The notes under the pieces: model-generated
What the model saw: only the letters and a program-made list of their open reading frames with translations
Told to the model about the DNA's origin: nothing
The model's database searches: none
Shown here: positions 1 to 5,533 of the stretch, piece after piece
Position numbering within the stretch: position 1 is the first letter of the stretch
How the letters are laid out: each line of letters opens with the position of its first letter
Origin: an uncultured Planctomycetaceae bacterium
GTDB taxonomy: Bacteria > Planctomycetota > Planctomycetia > Pirellulales > Pirellulaceae
DNA length: 5,533 bases
NCBI GenBank assembly: GCA_937967665.1
Contig: CALBSZ010000085.1
Coordinates: 1 to 5,533, forward strand
Direction of reading: 5' to 3'
Program-made: the position numbers and the translations under genes

Positions 1-7
1 CAATTCA

Positions 8-89
8 ACCGCGGAGCGGTGGCATCCGAAAGCCTCGGACGCGAGTCCGAGGTGGACATGGGATTCGCGCGGCAAAGTCGCGAAGCGAC
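8..89. repeat. Three-hairpin palindromic cluster, unit 1
   Basis: Three perfect small hairpins in a row. Positions 8-20 are ACCGC-gga-GCGGT. Positions 33-52 are CCTCGGAC-gcga-GTCCGAGG. Positions 77-89 are GTCGC-gaa-GCGAC. Gaps are 12 and 24 nt. The two outer hairpins are both followed by GGCAT (21-25 and 90-94) and differ by paired changes that keep the stem, which suggests a common origin and selection or gene conversion on structure. The central 24 bp (31-54) recur in reverse complement at 189-212 with one mismatch. Such palindromes resemble REP/BIME elements; this assignment is an inference. Confidence 0.75.
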
Positions 90-148
90 GGCATGAATTG
101 CGGAACCCCACACACTCGTATCACCCGGTCGGCCAACATCCGGACGCA

Positions 149-171
149 TGTCGTCGCGTTGCGACTGGGGT
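149..171 (+). repeat. 23-bp direct repeat, copy 1
   Basis: Begins TGTCGTCGCGTTGCGACTGG and is identical base for base to 219-241, exactly 70 bp away. It contains a 5-bp stem hairpin (153-165). Copies flank the central hairpin at 191-210. Confidence 0.85.
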
Positions 172-235
172 CATTGGGTGGTATCACGCACCTCGGACTT
201 GCGTCCGAGGCTAACACCTGTCGTCGCGTTGCGAC
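153..235. repeat. Three-hairpin palindromic cluster, unit 2 (mirror orientation)
   Basis: Hairpins at 153-165 (GTCGC-gtt-GCGAC), 191-210 (CCTCGGAC-ttgc-GTCCGAGG) and 223-235 (GTCGC-gtt-GCGAC). Gaps are 25 and 12 nt, the reverse order of unit 1, and the central element is in reverse complement relative to it. So the two units face each other as an inverted pair. The two outer hairpins lie in a perfect 23-bp direct repeat (149-171 and 219-241). Confidence 0.75.
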
Positions 236-241
236 TGGGGT
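219..241 (+). repeat. 23-bp direct repeat, copy 2
   Basis: Perfect copy of 149-171. It abuts the end of the ABC-ATPase remnant (from about 245), so its reverse complement forms the point where recognisable coding sequence stops. Confidence 0.85.
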
Positions 242-244
242 TGT

Positions 245-376
245 GCCGTCCAGCGAGGTGCTCGTCGCATCGCCAAGGTACATTTCCCGCGTTTCGCCGT
301 GATTCACCACCTCCTCGTCCGTGCCGTACCGGAGGAGTTTGCCTTTGCTGACAACGTCGCTGCGATCGCCGATCCT
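245..376 (-). pseudogene. Remnant of an ABC-transporter ATPase C-terminus (LptB/LivF-like)
   Basis: The minus-strand frame reads IGDRSDVVSKGKLLRYGT (373-320) then EEVVNHGETREMYLGD (314-267). This follows the C-terminal end of LptB/LivF-type ABC ATPases, where ITDRxYVxxxGKxxxxGTPEEVxxxPxxRxxYLGE comes just before the stop. The match covers about 40 residues; Walker A, signature and Walker B motifs would have to lie upstream, where only about 190 bp separate it from leuD and none are present. Upstream it ends at a palindromic repeat (374-409), downstream at a 23-bp repeat, and the frame continues through repeats without a stop near the natural C-terminus. The frame itself is still open, so the truncation may be recent or the piece may have been carried with the repeats. 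LptB is favoured over LivF only by the YLGD ending; recognition is by eye. Confidence 0.5.
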
Positions 377-409
377 TGCCGTGCCTCGCGACGCCGTAAG
401 CCGGCAAGG
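374..409. repeat. Long-loop inverted repeat at the break point of the ABC remnant
   Basis: CCTTGCCG (374-381) pairs with CGGCAAGG (402-409), an 8-bp perfect stem with a 20-nt loop that contains CGCCGTAAGC. No T tract follows on either strand, so it is not a good intrinsic terminator. It sits exactly where similarity to the ABC ATPase ends, which suggests a repeat inserted at, or retained after, the truncation. Confidence 0.5.
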
Positions 410-474
410 GATTCCACGAAGACCTGTGCCGATTTCCGTGAACTTCCGTGGCTGACGGGCACCGCAAAACAGGT

Positions 475-489
475 GAGCGCGAAGCGCTC
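475..489. repeat. Hairpin of the same style, GAGCGC-gaa-GCGCTC
   Basis: Perfect 6-bp stem with a GAA loop, 80 bp past the leuD stop. The shape (short GC stem, 3-nt loop) matches the outer hairpins at 8-20 and 77-89, the latter sharing the loop GAA and the right-arm core GCG. It may be a degenerate family member or a transcript-end structure for leuCD. Confidence 0.45.
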
Positions 490-568
490 GGGGGCGAGTC
501 AATTCCCCGGCCTTGCAGCGACGGCTTGGGTAACACGAACGCAGCCGCGCCGCTACGATCGGAACGCA

Positions 569-1156
569 CTAGGCGTGAGCTTTTTCGAAGGCGGTGATCT
601 TGTCTTCGTGTTCGAGCGTCAGGGCGATATCGTCGAGTCCGTGGAGCAGGCAATGCCGTCGAAACGGATCGACTTCAAACGGCAGTTGCAGGCCGTGATC
701 GTCGGTGACTTCGCACTTCTCCAAATCAACGTGCACGTGATATGGGGAATGCGTGGCGGCGTTGTCGAAGAGTCGCTGCACGGTCGCTTCATCGAAGCGA
801 ATCGGCAAGACCCCGTTCTTGAAACAGTTATTATAGAAGATATCCGCAAAACTGGGCGCCATCACCACGCGGAAGCCGTAATTCTCGAGGGCCCACACGG
901 CATGCTCGCGGCTGGAACCGCTGCCGAAATTACGCCGCGCGATCAGCACCGAGGCGCCGGCGGCCGAGGGCTGGTTGAGTTCAAAGTCGGGATTGTCCGA
1001 GCCGTCTTCCAGGTAGCGCCAATCGAAGAACAGGAACTTATCGTAACCGGTTCGTTCGATCCGCTTCAGGAACTGCTTCGGGATGATCTGGTCGGTATCG
1101 ACGTCCGCGCGGTCCATTGTGACAGCCAGGCCGGAATGTTGAGTGAACGATTGCAT
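569..1156 (-). CDS. leuD: 3-isopropylmalate dehydratase small subunit (LeuD)
   Basis: Small subunit of isopropylmalate isomerase. With LeuC it converts 2-isopropylmalate to 3-isopropylmalate, the second dedicated step of leucine biosynthesis, in the cytoplasm. The 195-residue product is close to the usual length of about 200 for bacterial LeuD. It has the family opening (DRADVDTDQIIPKQFLKRI, residues 15-33), FLFFDWRY at 41-48, and the swivel-domain signature NFGSGSSREHA at 76-86, which helps shape the active site with LeuC. The segment FADIFYNNCFKNGVLPI (103-119) is also typical. The frame is open further upstream to 1387, but that part overlaps leuC and is not LeuD-like. The ATG at 1156 matches the family start and has a strong AGGAAGG ribosome site 8 nt upstream. 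It lies 26 bp after leuC, so the two are probably cotranscribed. No frameshift or missing key residue was seen, and no clear terminator follows the TAG stop. Confidence 0.97.
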   Translation of the reverse strand: MQSFTQHSGLAVTMDRADVDTDQIIPKQFLKRIERTGYDKFLFFDWRYLEDGSDNPDFELNQPSAAGASVLIARRNFGSGSSREHAVWALENYGFRVVMAPSFADIFYNNCFKNGVLPIRFDEATVQRLFDNAATHSPYHVHVDLEKCEVTDDHGLQLPFEVDPFRRHCLLHGLDDIALTLEHEDKITAFEKAHA

Positions 1157-1164
1157 GCTGAAAA

Positions 1165-1171
1165 CCTTCCT
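1165..1171 (-). promoter_or_regulatory. Ribosome binding site of leuD
   Basis: AGGAAGG on the minus strand, 8 nt before the ATG at 1156. It lies inside the 26-bp leuC-leuD gap and decides the leuD start over the upstream in-frame codons, which fall inside leuC. Confidence 0.8.
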
Positions 1172-1182
1172 GATGGCGTAGC

Positions 1183-2589
1183 CTACTTGTAGTCCCAATT
1201 GCGAATGTCGACGAAATGTCCGCTGCATGCGGCGGCCGCGGCCATGGCGGGCGACACCAGATGCGTGCGGCCCCCCTTGCCTTGTCGCCCTTCGAAGTTG
1301 CGGTTGCTGGTCGAGGCGCAGCGTTCCCCCGGCGCCAGCTTGTCGGGATTCATCGCCAGGCACATGCTGCAACCCGCCTCGCGCCACTCAAACCCGGCTT
1401 CCACGAATATGCGATCCAGCCCTTCCGCCTCGGCCTGCTGCTTGATCAGGCCGCTGCCAGGGACGACCATCGCGTTGACCGACCCGGCCACCTTGTGCCC
1501 CTTGGCAACCGCGGCCGCGGCCCGCAGGTCTTCGATCCTGGCATTGGTACAAGAACCGATAAAGACGCGGTTCACGGCCACGTCTTCCACCCGGGTGCCG
1601 GCTTTCAGGCCCATGTATTCGAGCGCCCGGGACGCCGATTTCTGCTCGGTTTCGTCCGCGTAATTCGCGGGGTCGGGAATCGTCGACGCCACCGGCGTCA
1701 CCTGTCCGGGATTGGTACCCCACGTCACTTGCGGACTGATGTCGGCCGCGTCGTAGACACCGACCTTATCGTAGACGGCGCCGGCATCGGACGGCAGTTG
1801 TTGCCAGCACTGCACCGCCGCGTCGAAGTCGCGGGGCACGAACTCACGGCCGCGAAGATAGTCGTAGGTCGTGTCGTCCGGAGCAATCATCCCGGCTCGC
1901 GCGCCCGCTTCAATCGACATGTTGCACACCGTCATGCGCTCTTCCATGGTCAACGCCTGCACCGCGGTGCCAGTGTACTCCAACACGTATCCCACGCCAC
2001 CCGCGGTCGAAATCTGGCCGATCAGGTACAGGATCATGTCCTTGGCCGTGACGCCGCGAGCCAGCCGGCCATCGACTCGCAGTTCGTACGTCCGCGGCTT
2101 ATACTGCAGCAGCGTTTGCGTCGCCAGTACATGCTCGACTTCGCTGGTCCCGATGCCGAACGCCAGTGCCCCGAAAGCGCCGTAAGTGGCGGTATGGCTG
2201 TCGCCGCAGACAATGGTCATGCCGGGTTGCGTGTAACCGTTTTCAGGACCAATCACGTGCACAATCCCCTGCTTGGCATCGTGAATGTCGTACAGCGTAA
2301 TGCCGAACTCGCGGCAGTTCGTACGCAGGGCTTCCACTTGCTTCAGTGAAATCTGGTCGGCGATCGGCAGCGATCGATCGGTGGTGGGTACGTTGTGATC
2401 CGGAGTCGCCACGGTCCGTTCCGGACGCCGGACGCGTCTTCCCGCCAGCCGCAGCCCTTCAAACGCCTGGGGACTGGTGACCTCGTGAACCAGGTGCAAA
2501 TCGATATACAAGATCGTCTGCTTTCCCGGCTCGGCGTGAACCACGTGGTTGTCCCAAATCTTCTCGAACATCGTGCGGGGTGAAGACAT
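1183..2589 (-). CDS. leuC: 3-isopropylmalate dehydratase large subunit (LeuC)
   Basis: Large, iron-sulfur subunit of isopropylmalate isomerase (aconitase superfamily); it works as a heterodimer with LeuD in leucine biosynthesis. The product has 468 residues, against about 466 in E. coli. The start MSSPRTMFEKIWDNHVV matches the family (xTLxEKIWDxHVV). Further signatures are YIDLHLVHEVTSPQAFEGL (28-46), PDHNVPT (63-69), the aconitase motif CGDSHTATYGAFGALAFGIG (128-147), SIEAGARAGMIAPDDTTYDY (225-244), and FIGSCTNARIEDLR (343-356). The 4Fe-4S ligands are visible as Cys347, Cys407 and Cys410 (GCSMCLAMNPD), at the same numbering as in E. coli. STSNRNFEGRQGKGGRTHLV lies at 426-445. The ATG at 2589 has only a weak GGACGAG site 6 nt upstream; the alternative Met7 has none. 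The gene opens what looks like a leuCD operon, after a 138-bp gap; leuA and leuB are not in this window. Confidence 0.98.
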   Translation of the reverse strand: MSSPRTMFEKIWDNHVVHAEPGKQTILYIDLHLVHEVTSPQAFEGLRLAGRRVRRPERTVATPDHNVPTTDRSLPIADQISLKQVEALRTNCREFGITLYDIHDAKQGIVHVIGPENGYTQPGMTIVCGDSHTATYGAFGALAFGIGTSEVEHVLATQTLLQYKPRTYELRVDGRLARGVTAKDMILYLIGQISTAGGVGYVLEYTGTAVQALTMEERMTVCNMSIEAGARAGMIAPDDTTYDYLRGREFVPRDFDAAVQCWQQLPSDAGAVYDKVGVYDAADISPQVTWGTNPGQVTPVASTIPDPANYADETEQKSASRALEYMGLKAGTRVEDVAVNRVFIGSCTNARIEDLRAAAAVAKGHKVAGSVNAMVVPGSGLIKQQAEAEGLDRIFVEAGFEWREAGCSMCLAMNPDKLAPGERCASTSNRNFEGRQGKGGRTHLVSPAMAAAAACSGHFVDIRNWDYK

Positions 2590-2635
2590 ACGGTACTCGT
2601 CCAGTTTGCTTACAGAAAGTCAGGGTAAACCACGT

Positions 2636-2641
2636 AGTATA
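2636..2641 (-). promoter_or_regulatory. Candidate -10 element of a leuCD promoter
   Basis: TATACT on the minus strand, 46 nt upstream of the leuC ATG, would give a 5' leader of roughly 40 nt. It differs from TATAAT at one position. The bases 17-19 nt upstream (TCCCGC region) do not resemble TTGACA, so the -35 box is poor or absent. No leader peptide with leucine codons, T-box or attenuator hairpin was seen in the gap. This is a weak call based on the hexamer and its position between a gene end and an operon start. Confidence 0.3.
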
Positions 2642-2699
2642 ACTCACCTTCGCCCGCAGCGGGAGAGCCTGCCGCGCGAAGTCACCATGTGCGAGCCGC

Positions 2700-2720
2700 G
2701 GTGCTTGCACCTGGGACCAG
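2700..2720 (-). terminator. Two adjacent small palindromes after the fused pseudoprotease gene
   Basis: On the plus strand GGTGCTTGCACC (2700-2711) is directly followed by CTGGGACCAG (2711-2720). They begin 7 nt past the TAA stop of the 646-residue gene. Stems are only 4-5 bp with 2-4 nt loops, and no T tract follows on the minus strand, so intrinsic termination would be weak. They may only be transcript-end structures or chance. Confidence 0.2.
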
Positions 2721-2727
2721 TGGCTGC

Positions 2728-4668
2728 TTAGATCCGGTCGAGCGTATCGAGCCAGCGAAACAGTTCGACGCGTTCCGTGTCGCCCAATCGTTTTTCGTCC
2801 TCCTGCAGCGACAGTTCCGTCACCGGAAATTTCGCCTCAGCCCAGGCCTTGCTGGTGGCGGCCAGACGATCGGCCACCTGCGATTTGCCGGCGGCAATAC
2901 TGAAGATGGCGAGTCGCTTGAGGGGGTCATTCGCAGGGACGCGGACCAAACGCGGTAACGGCGCGTCCACGGGAACGACACCGCGAATGGTGTCCAGGTT
3001 CGCTAACGCAGTCAGGTAGGCCATCGCGCCCCCGGCTTCGTAGCCACCCGCCACGACGCGGGTGGGATCGACATTGTACGTGCCCATCACGTCCGCCACC
3101 GCTTTGCCAATGAATTCCACTTCTGTGCGGGTCCACCTGGAAAGGTCCTGCGCCTTGGGCAGCACGAGGATCACGCCGTACTGATCGCAGAGCGATCGGA
3201 ATGCGGCCACGGTCGCGTCCCTGTCAAACTCGGCCGCCGCGTGGATCCAGACCAGCACGCCGTATTGACGCGTGGCGTCCGTGATTTCAGGAACGTAGGC
3301 GAAGCAATCGTTCTTCTGTTCCGGCACCTTGACTTCGACCACACCGGACATATCGTTCGGCTCGACCGCTTCCGCAGCGGCCGGAACCGCCGCGGGCAAA
3401 GTGGCGGGGATCTCCGTGGGCAACGCTGCGAGCGTCACCTCGGACATGCCACGATTTGTCTTCAGCTTGATGGTCTCGCCCGGCTGATACGCCGCCAGGA
3501 TGCGATAGGCATCGTCGCGTGTCTTGACCTCCTGGTCGTTGATCCCCAACAGCAGATCGCCCGCTTGCAGGCCAGCTTTTCCCGCGGGGCTGTCCGGATA
3601 GACGAAACGAACCTTCAAGCCCTCGGAATCCGGTTCGCGTTGCGGCAGCATACCGATAAAGGGATGTTCGTAGGGGAGCAATTTGTCCGTCAACGTCAGA
3701 TCGGCTTGAATCCGATCTTCGCCCCGCGTCACCACCACGTTCACCGAATCTCCGGCATAGCGCCCGCCGAGAGCGTGTTTCAGCTGTGCCTGCCGCACGA
3801 TCGGAGCGCCGTCGACTTCCACGATCGTATCGCCCGGCTTGAAGCCGGCGCCGTAAGCCGGCGAATTTGGCCGGACTTCGCCGATCACAGCGGCATCGGC
3901 ATAGACGTTCGAACCTCGAAACGTCACACCCATGATACCGGGCTCCAGATCCTTACCGCTTTTTAGAGTGTCGAGCCGGGCGATGGTGTCGGTCAGCGGG
4001 ACGGCGAACCCGATGCCCGAATCATACCACTCGGTCCCCGCCAGTTCGCCCGACGCGTCAGGCGACATGGGAACGAGCACGCCCAGGACACGGCCCTGAA
4101 TGTCGACCAGCGGCCCGCCATAATTGTGTGGGGATATCTTGGCGTCGGTCTGAATGGCCTTTCCCCAGACCCGGTTCGTGGCGCTCAGGACACCCACAGA
4201 AAGATTGGCCTGTTTGGGATCGAACGTTTTGCCGACGGCAATGGCCCATTGGCCCACCATCATCTGGTCCCGAGGCACCAGTTCCGGCACGACCAACGGC
4301 GTGGTAGTGTTCACTTTTAAAACCACCAGCATGCGGTTGTTATCGCGAGCCAGGATTTTGGCCGCGGCCCGCTCGCCGTTAGGGAGCGTCACCAGAATCG
4401 AGGCCGGATTCTGGACGAAATTAAACGCGCTCGAGACCACCAGTCCGTCCGGACTGATCGCAATGCCGGTGGTGGGACCGTCGCCGACGACGAACTTGCC
4501 CACGCGTTCCGCGCCGCCAAACGTGGTGATCTGAACCACGGAGGGCGCGACCTTCTCGCCCGCGGCGCGGAAGGCGGCTTCTTCCAACTCCTCCAGCGTT
4601 TGCCCAAACACACTCGACGCCAGGCAAACGCCGGCTACGAAAGATACCAGTTTGGTTTTATGGATCAC
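2728..4668 (-). CDS. Secreted Deg/HtrA-like pseudoprotease with two PDZ domains and a degenerate alpha/beta-hydrolase domain
   Basis: Probably an exported envelope protein of 646 residues that binds rather than cleaves. Residues 1-22 form a signal peptide (KTK, then a hydrophobic core, likely cut after VFG). Residues 30-235 follow the Deg/HtrA trypsin fold (ISPDGLVVSS, RDNNRMLVVLKVN, IQTDAKISPHNYGGPLV, GIGFAVPL). All three catalytic positions are changed: the TNNHVV region reads SSAFNFV (79-85), the Asp of TDLALLK reads RMLVVLK (112-118), and the GNSGG serine is Tyr183 in HNYGGPL. PDZ1 spans about 243-328 (SPAYGAGFKPGD) and PDZ2 about 336-417 (SPAGKAGLQAGD). An Ala/Pro linker (415-437) leads to an alpha/beta-hydrolase or esterase-like domain (about 455-646; VLVWIHA, RVVAGGYEAGGAMAY). 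Its GxSxG elbow reads GYEAG (542-546, Glu544), and no candidate catalytic His is visible near the end. The start is GTG, overlapping the upstream stop by 4 bp (GTGA), so translational coupling is likely. The ligand is unknown. Confidence 0.92.
   Translation of the reverse strand: MIHKTKLVSFVAGVCLASSVFGQTLEELEEAAFRAAGEKVAPSVVQITTFGGAERVGKFVVGDGPTTGIAISPDGLVVSSAFNFVQNPASILVTLPNGERAAAKILARDNNRMLVVLKVNTTTPLVVPELVPRDQMMVGQWAIAVGKTFDPKQANLSVGVLSATNRVWGKAIQTDAKISPHNYGGPLVDIQGRVLGVLVPMSPDASGELAGTEWYDSGIGFAVPLTDTIARLDTLKSGKDLEPGIMGVTFRGSNVYADAAVIGEVRPNSPAYGAGFKPGDTIVEVDGAPIVRQAQLKHALGGRYAGDSVNVVVTRGEDRIQADLTLTDKLLPYEHPFIGMLPQREPDSEGLKVRFVYPDSPAGKAGLQAGDLLLGINDQEVKTRDDAYRILAAYQPGETIKLKTNRGMSEVTLAALPTEIPATLPAAVPAAAEAVEPNDMSGVVEVKVPEQKNDCFAYVPEITDATRQYGVLVWIHAAAEFDRDATVAAFRSLCDQYGVILVLPKAQDLSRWTRTEVEFIGKAVADVMGTYNVDPTRVVAGGYEAGGAMAYLTALANLDTIRGVVPVDAPLPRLVRVPANDPLKRLAIFSIAAGKSQVADRLAATSKAWAEAKFPVTELSLQEDEKRLGDTERVELFRWLDTLDRI
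4665..4668 (-). promoter_or_regulatory. GTGA start-stop overlap coupling the two Deg-like genes
   Basis: The TGA stop of the upstream gene (4667-4665) overlaps the GTG start of the 646-residue gene (4668-4666). The only nearby ribosome-site candidate is GTGAGG at 4685-4680, with an 11-nt spacing that is longer than ideal. This favours start of the second gene by ribosomes ending the first. Confidence 0.75.
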
Positions 4669-5483
4669 GGTATGCGAAGCCTCACGGTTATCAATTCGTC
4701 GCCCCGTTGCAGGACGAGTTCCACGTTGTCAATGCGATCAATAAAGGACAGTCCTTCCCGCAAGCTCGCGCAGGAATCGATCGTACCGTCGTTCATGTAG
4801 AGAATTAGATCATCCGGTTGCAGCCCCGCTTTATCCGCCGGCGAACCGGGCACGATGGAATCGATGAAGGGAGGCGTCTTGGCAACGACGTCCGGTACCA
4901 GGACGATGCCGAGCAACGGCAGCGACATGCGCTCGCGCGGCTTCCGGGCTTCCTCGTCGAACACCAGCGGCCGCAGCTTGCCGGCAAGAATGTCTTTGGC
5001 TGCGGGTGCGATTTCCTTTATCGGGATGGCGTAGTTGAGCCAGATATTGGTTTGGGAACTGCGCAGTTCCTTGCCCAACAAACCCGCCAGACGACCACTG
5101 CGATCGGTCAGCGCGCCGCCCGCCGCGCCCGGGTTGTTAGTCATGGCATCCAGAATGTAAACCAGACCATCGTGCTTGTATTGGAATGCACCCTTTCGCG
5201 CCTGCGAGTTTGAAGTCGCCGCGATGACTCCGTGCTGAACGCTGGCCGGTTCGTTGCCGGTCGCGACTCCAAACAAGTTGCTGAACGCCAGCACGCGTCC
5301 TCCGGTCTCCATCGGCACGGCACGCTCCAACTCGAAAAAGGGTAAATCGGTCGCGTCCAGTTTCAGCACGGCGATTTCGAGCATGGGGTCGGAGCCCGTG
5401 ACGACGGCGTCGAAACGCCGACCATCGTTCAGCACGACGGCAAGGTAATCGCTGTCCAGCACATAGCCCAGCACGGTCAGCAC
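4665..5483 (-). CDS. Deg/HtrA-like pseudoprotease with C-terminal PDZ domain, 5' end incomplete or broken
   Basis: Trypsin-fold plus PDZ protein, partner of the next gene through a 4-bp overlap. The 272 residues from GTG 5483 begin inside the protease fold: LTVLGYVLDSDYLAVVLNDG (2-21), SDPMLEIAVLKLD (31-43), NNPGAAGGALTDRSGRLAGL (116-135), and a PDZ domain at about 187-270 (VPGSPADKAGLQPDDLILYM). The catalytic positions are lost: LTVLGYVL stands where TNNHVV is expected, Glu36 replaces the Asp of DLAVLK, and Ala121 replaces the serine of GNSGG. The GTG has no convincing ribosome site, and the product would lack a signal peptide and the first strand. In frame upstream, YPRVFASSAVGS (5519-5484) still fits the family's GF-x-x-S-x-x-G strand, up to a TAG at 5525-5523. 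So the true gene was probably longer and is either interrupted by that stop, or the stop is a sequence error. If translated from 5483 it may be cytoplasmic and unstable. Confidence 0.8.
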   Translation of the reverse strand: MLTVLGYVLDSDYLAVVLNDGRRFDAVVTGSDPMLEIAVLKLDATDLPFFELERAVPMETGGRVLAFSNLFGVATGNEPASVQHGVIAATSNSQARKGAFQYKHDGLVYILDAMTNNPGAAGGALTDRSGRLAGLLGKELRSSQTNIWLNYAIPIKEIAPAAKDILAGKLRPLVFDEEARKPRERMSLPLLGIVLVPDVVAKTPPFIDSIVPGSPADKAGLQPDDLILYMNDGTIDSCASLREGLSFIDRIDNVELVLQRGDELITVRLRIP

Positions 5484-5533
5484 AGAGCCGACCGCCGAGC
5501 TCGCGAAGACGCGCGGATACCCCTACACGACAC

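Larger units (their letters stand above)
1..568. other. Gene-free region downstream of leuD: repeats and one gene remnant
   Basis: No intact gene is supported here. Open frames exist on both strands, but they run through palindromic repeats and lack family motifs, except for the ABC-ATPase remnant at about 245-376. The rest consists of small palindromes: two three-hairpin clusters (8-89, 153-235), a longer inverted repeat (374-409) and a single hairpin (475-489). Between 490 and 568 nothing recognisable was seen. Confidence 0.7.

Noticed and set aside
149..241. CRISPR array
   Set aside because: Only two copies of the 23-bp repeat, and the 47-bp piece between them is itself a palindromic repeat rather than a unique spacer; no cas genes.
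374..409. Rho-independent terminator of leuCD
   Set aside because: The stem is good but the loop is 20 nt, it lies about 160 bp past leuD, and no T tract follows on the minus strand.
5..502. Whole 165-codon minus-strand frame as a gene
   Set aside because: Only the middle part resembles a known protein; both ends translate palindromic repeats, and the natural ABC-ATPase end is passed without a stop. Treated as a remnant instead.
299..1192. Plus-strand open frame of 297 codons
   Set aside because: It lies antisense to all of leuD and runs into the repeat region. The translation has no recognisable domain; leuD on the other strand is certain.
1157..1387. Longer in-frame leuD start at 1387
   Set aside because: It would add 77 residues of Arg/Gly-rich sequence overlapping leuC and is unlike any LeuD; the ATG at 1156 has a strong ribosome site.
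1216..2349. Plus-strand open frame of 377 codons
   Set aside because: Antisense shadow of leuC, rich in Arg, His and Gly as expected from GC-rich complementary codons.
3241..3966. Plus-strand open frame of 241 codons
   Set aside because: Antisense to the PDZ region of the 646-residue gene; no family motif.

Overview
The window looks like a chromosomal stretch from a GC-rich planctomycete, probably of the Pirellulales type. This is inferred from the gene style (Deg-like proteins fused to PDZ and hydrolase-like modules) and from the palindromic intergenic repeats; no rRNA or other marker gene is present to confirm it. All supported genes lie on the minus strand, so transcription runs from high to low coordinates.

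Layout in order of transcription. (1) 5483-4665: the C-terminal part of a Deg/HtrA-like protein, a trypsin-fold domain without catalytic residues plus one PDZ domain. Its reading frame runs upstream to an in-frame TAG at 5523-5525, and the sequence between that stop and the GTG at 5483 still looks like the missing strand of the fold, so the gene may be broken at its 5' end. (2) 4668-2728: a secreted 646-residue protein that starts inside the stop codon of the first gene (GTGA overlap). It has a signal peptide, a second degenerate trypsin-fold domain, two PDZ domains, an Ala/Pro linker and an alpha/beta-hydrolase-like domain whose nucleophile elbow carries Glu in place of Ser. (3) A 138-bp intergenic gap with a candidate leuC promoter. 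(4) leuC (2589-1183) and leuD (1156-569), the two subunits of isopropylmalate isomerase in leucine biosynthesis, both apparently intact. (5) 568-1: no intact gene. This stretch holds a remnant of an ABC-transporter ATPase C-terminus (about 376-245) surrounded by small palindromes, including two three-hairpin clusters arranged as mirror images.

The leuCD pair is ordinary housekeeping. The points of interest are the two translationally coupled pseudoenzymes, which by their features would be envelope proteins acting through binding rather than proteolysis, and the palindrome-rich region downstream of leuD, which resembles REP/BIME-type repeat decay around a broken gene. No CRISPR array, tRNA, rRNA, complete insertion sequence or phage gene is visible.
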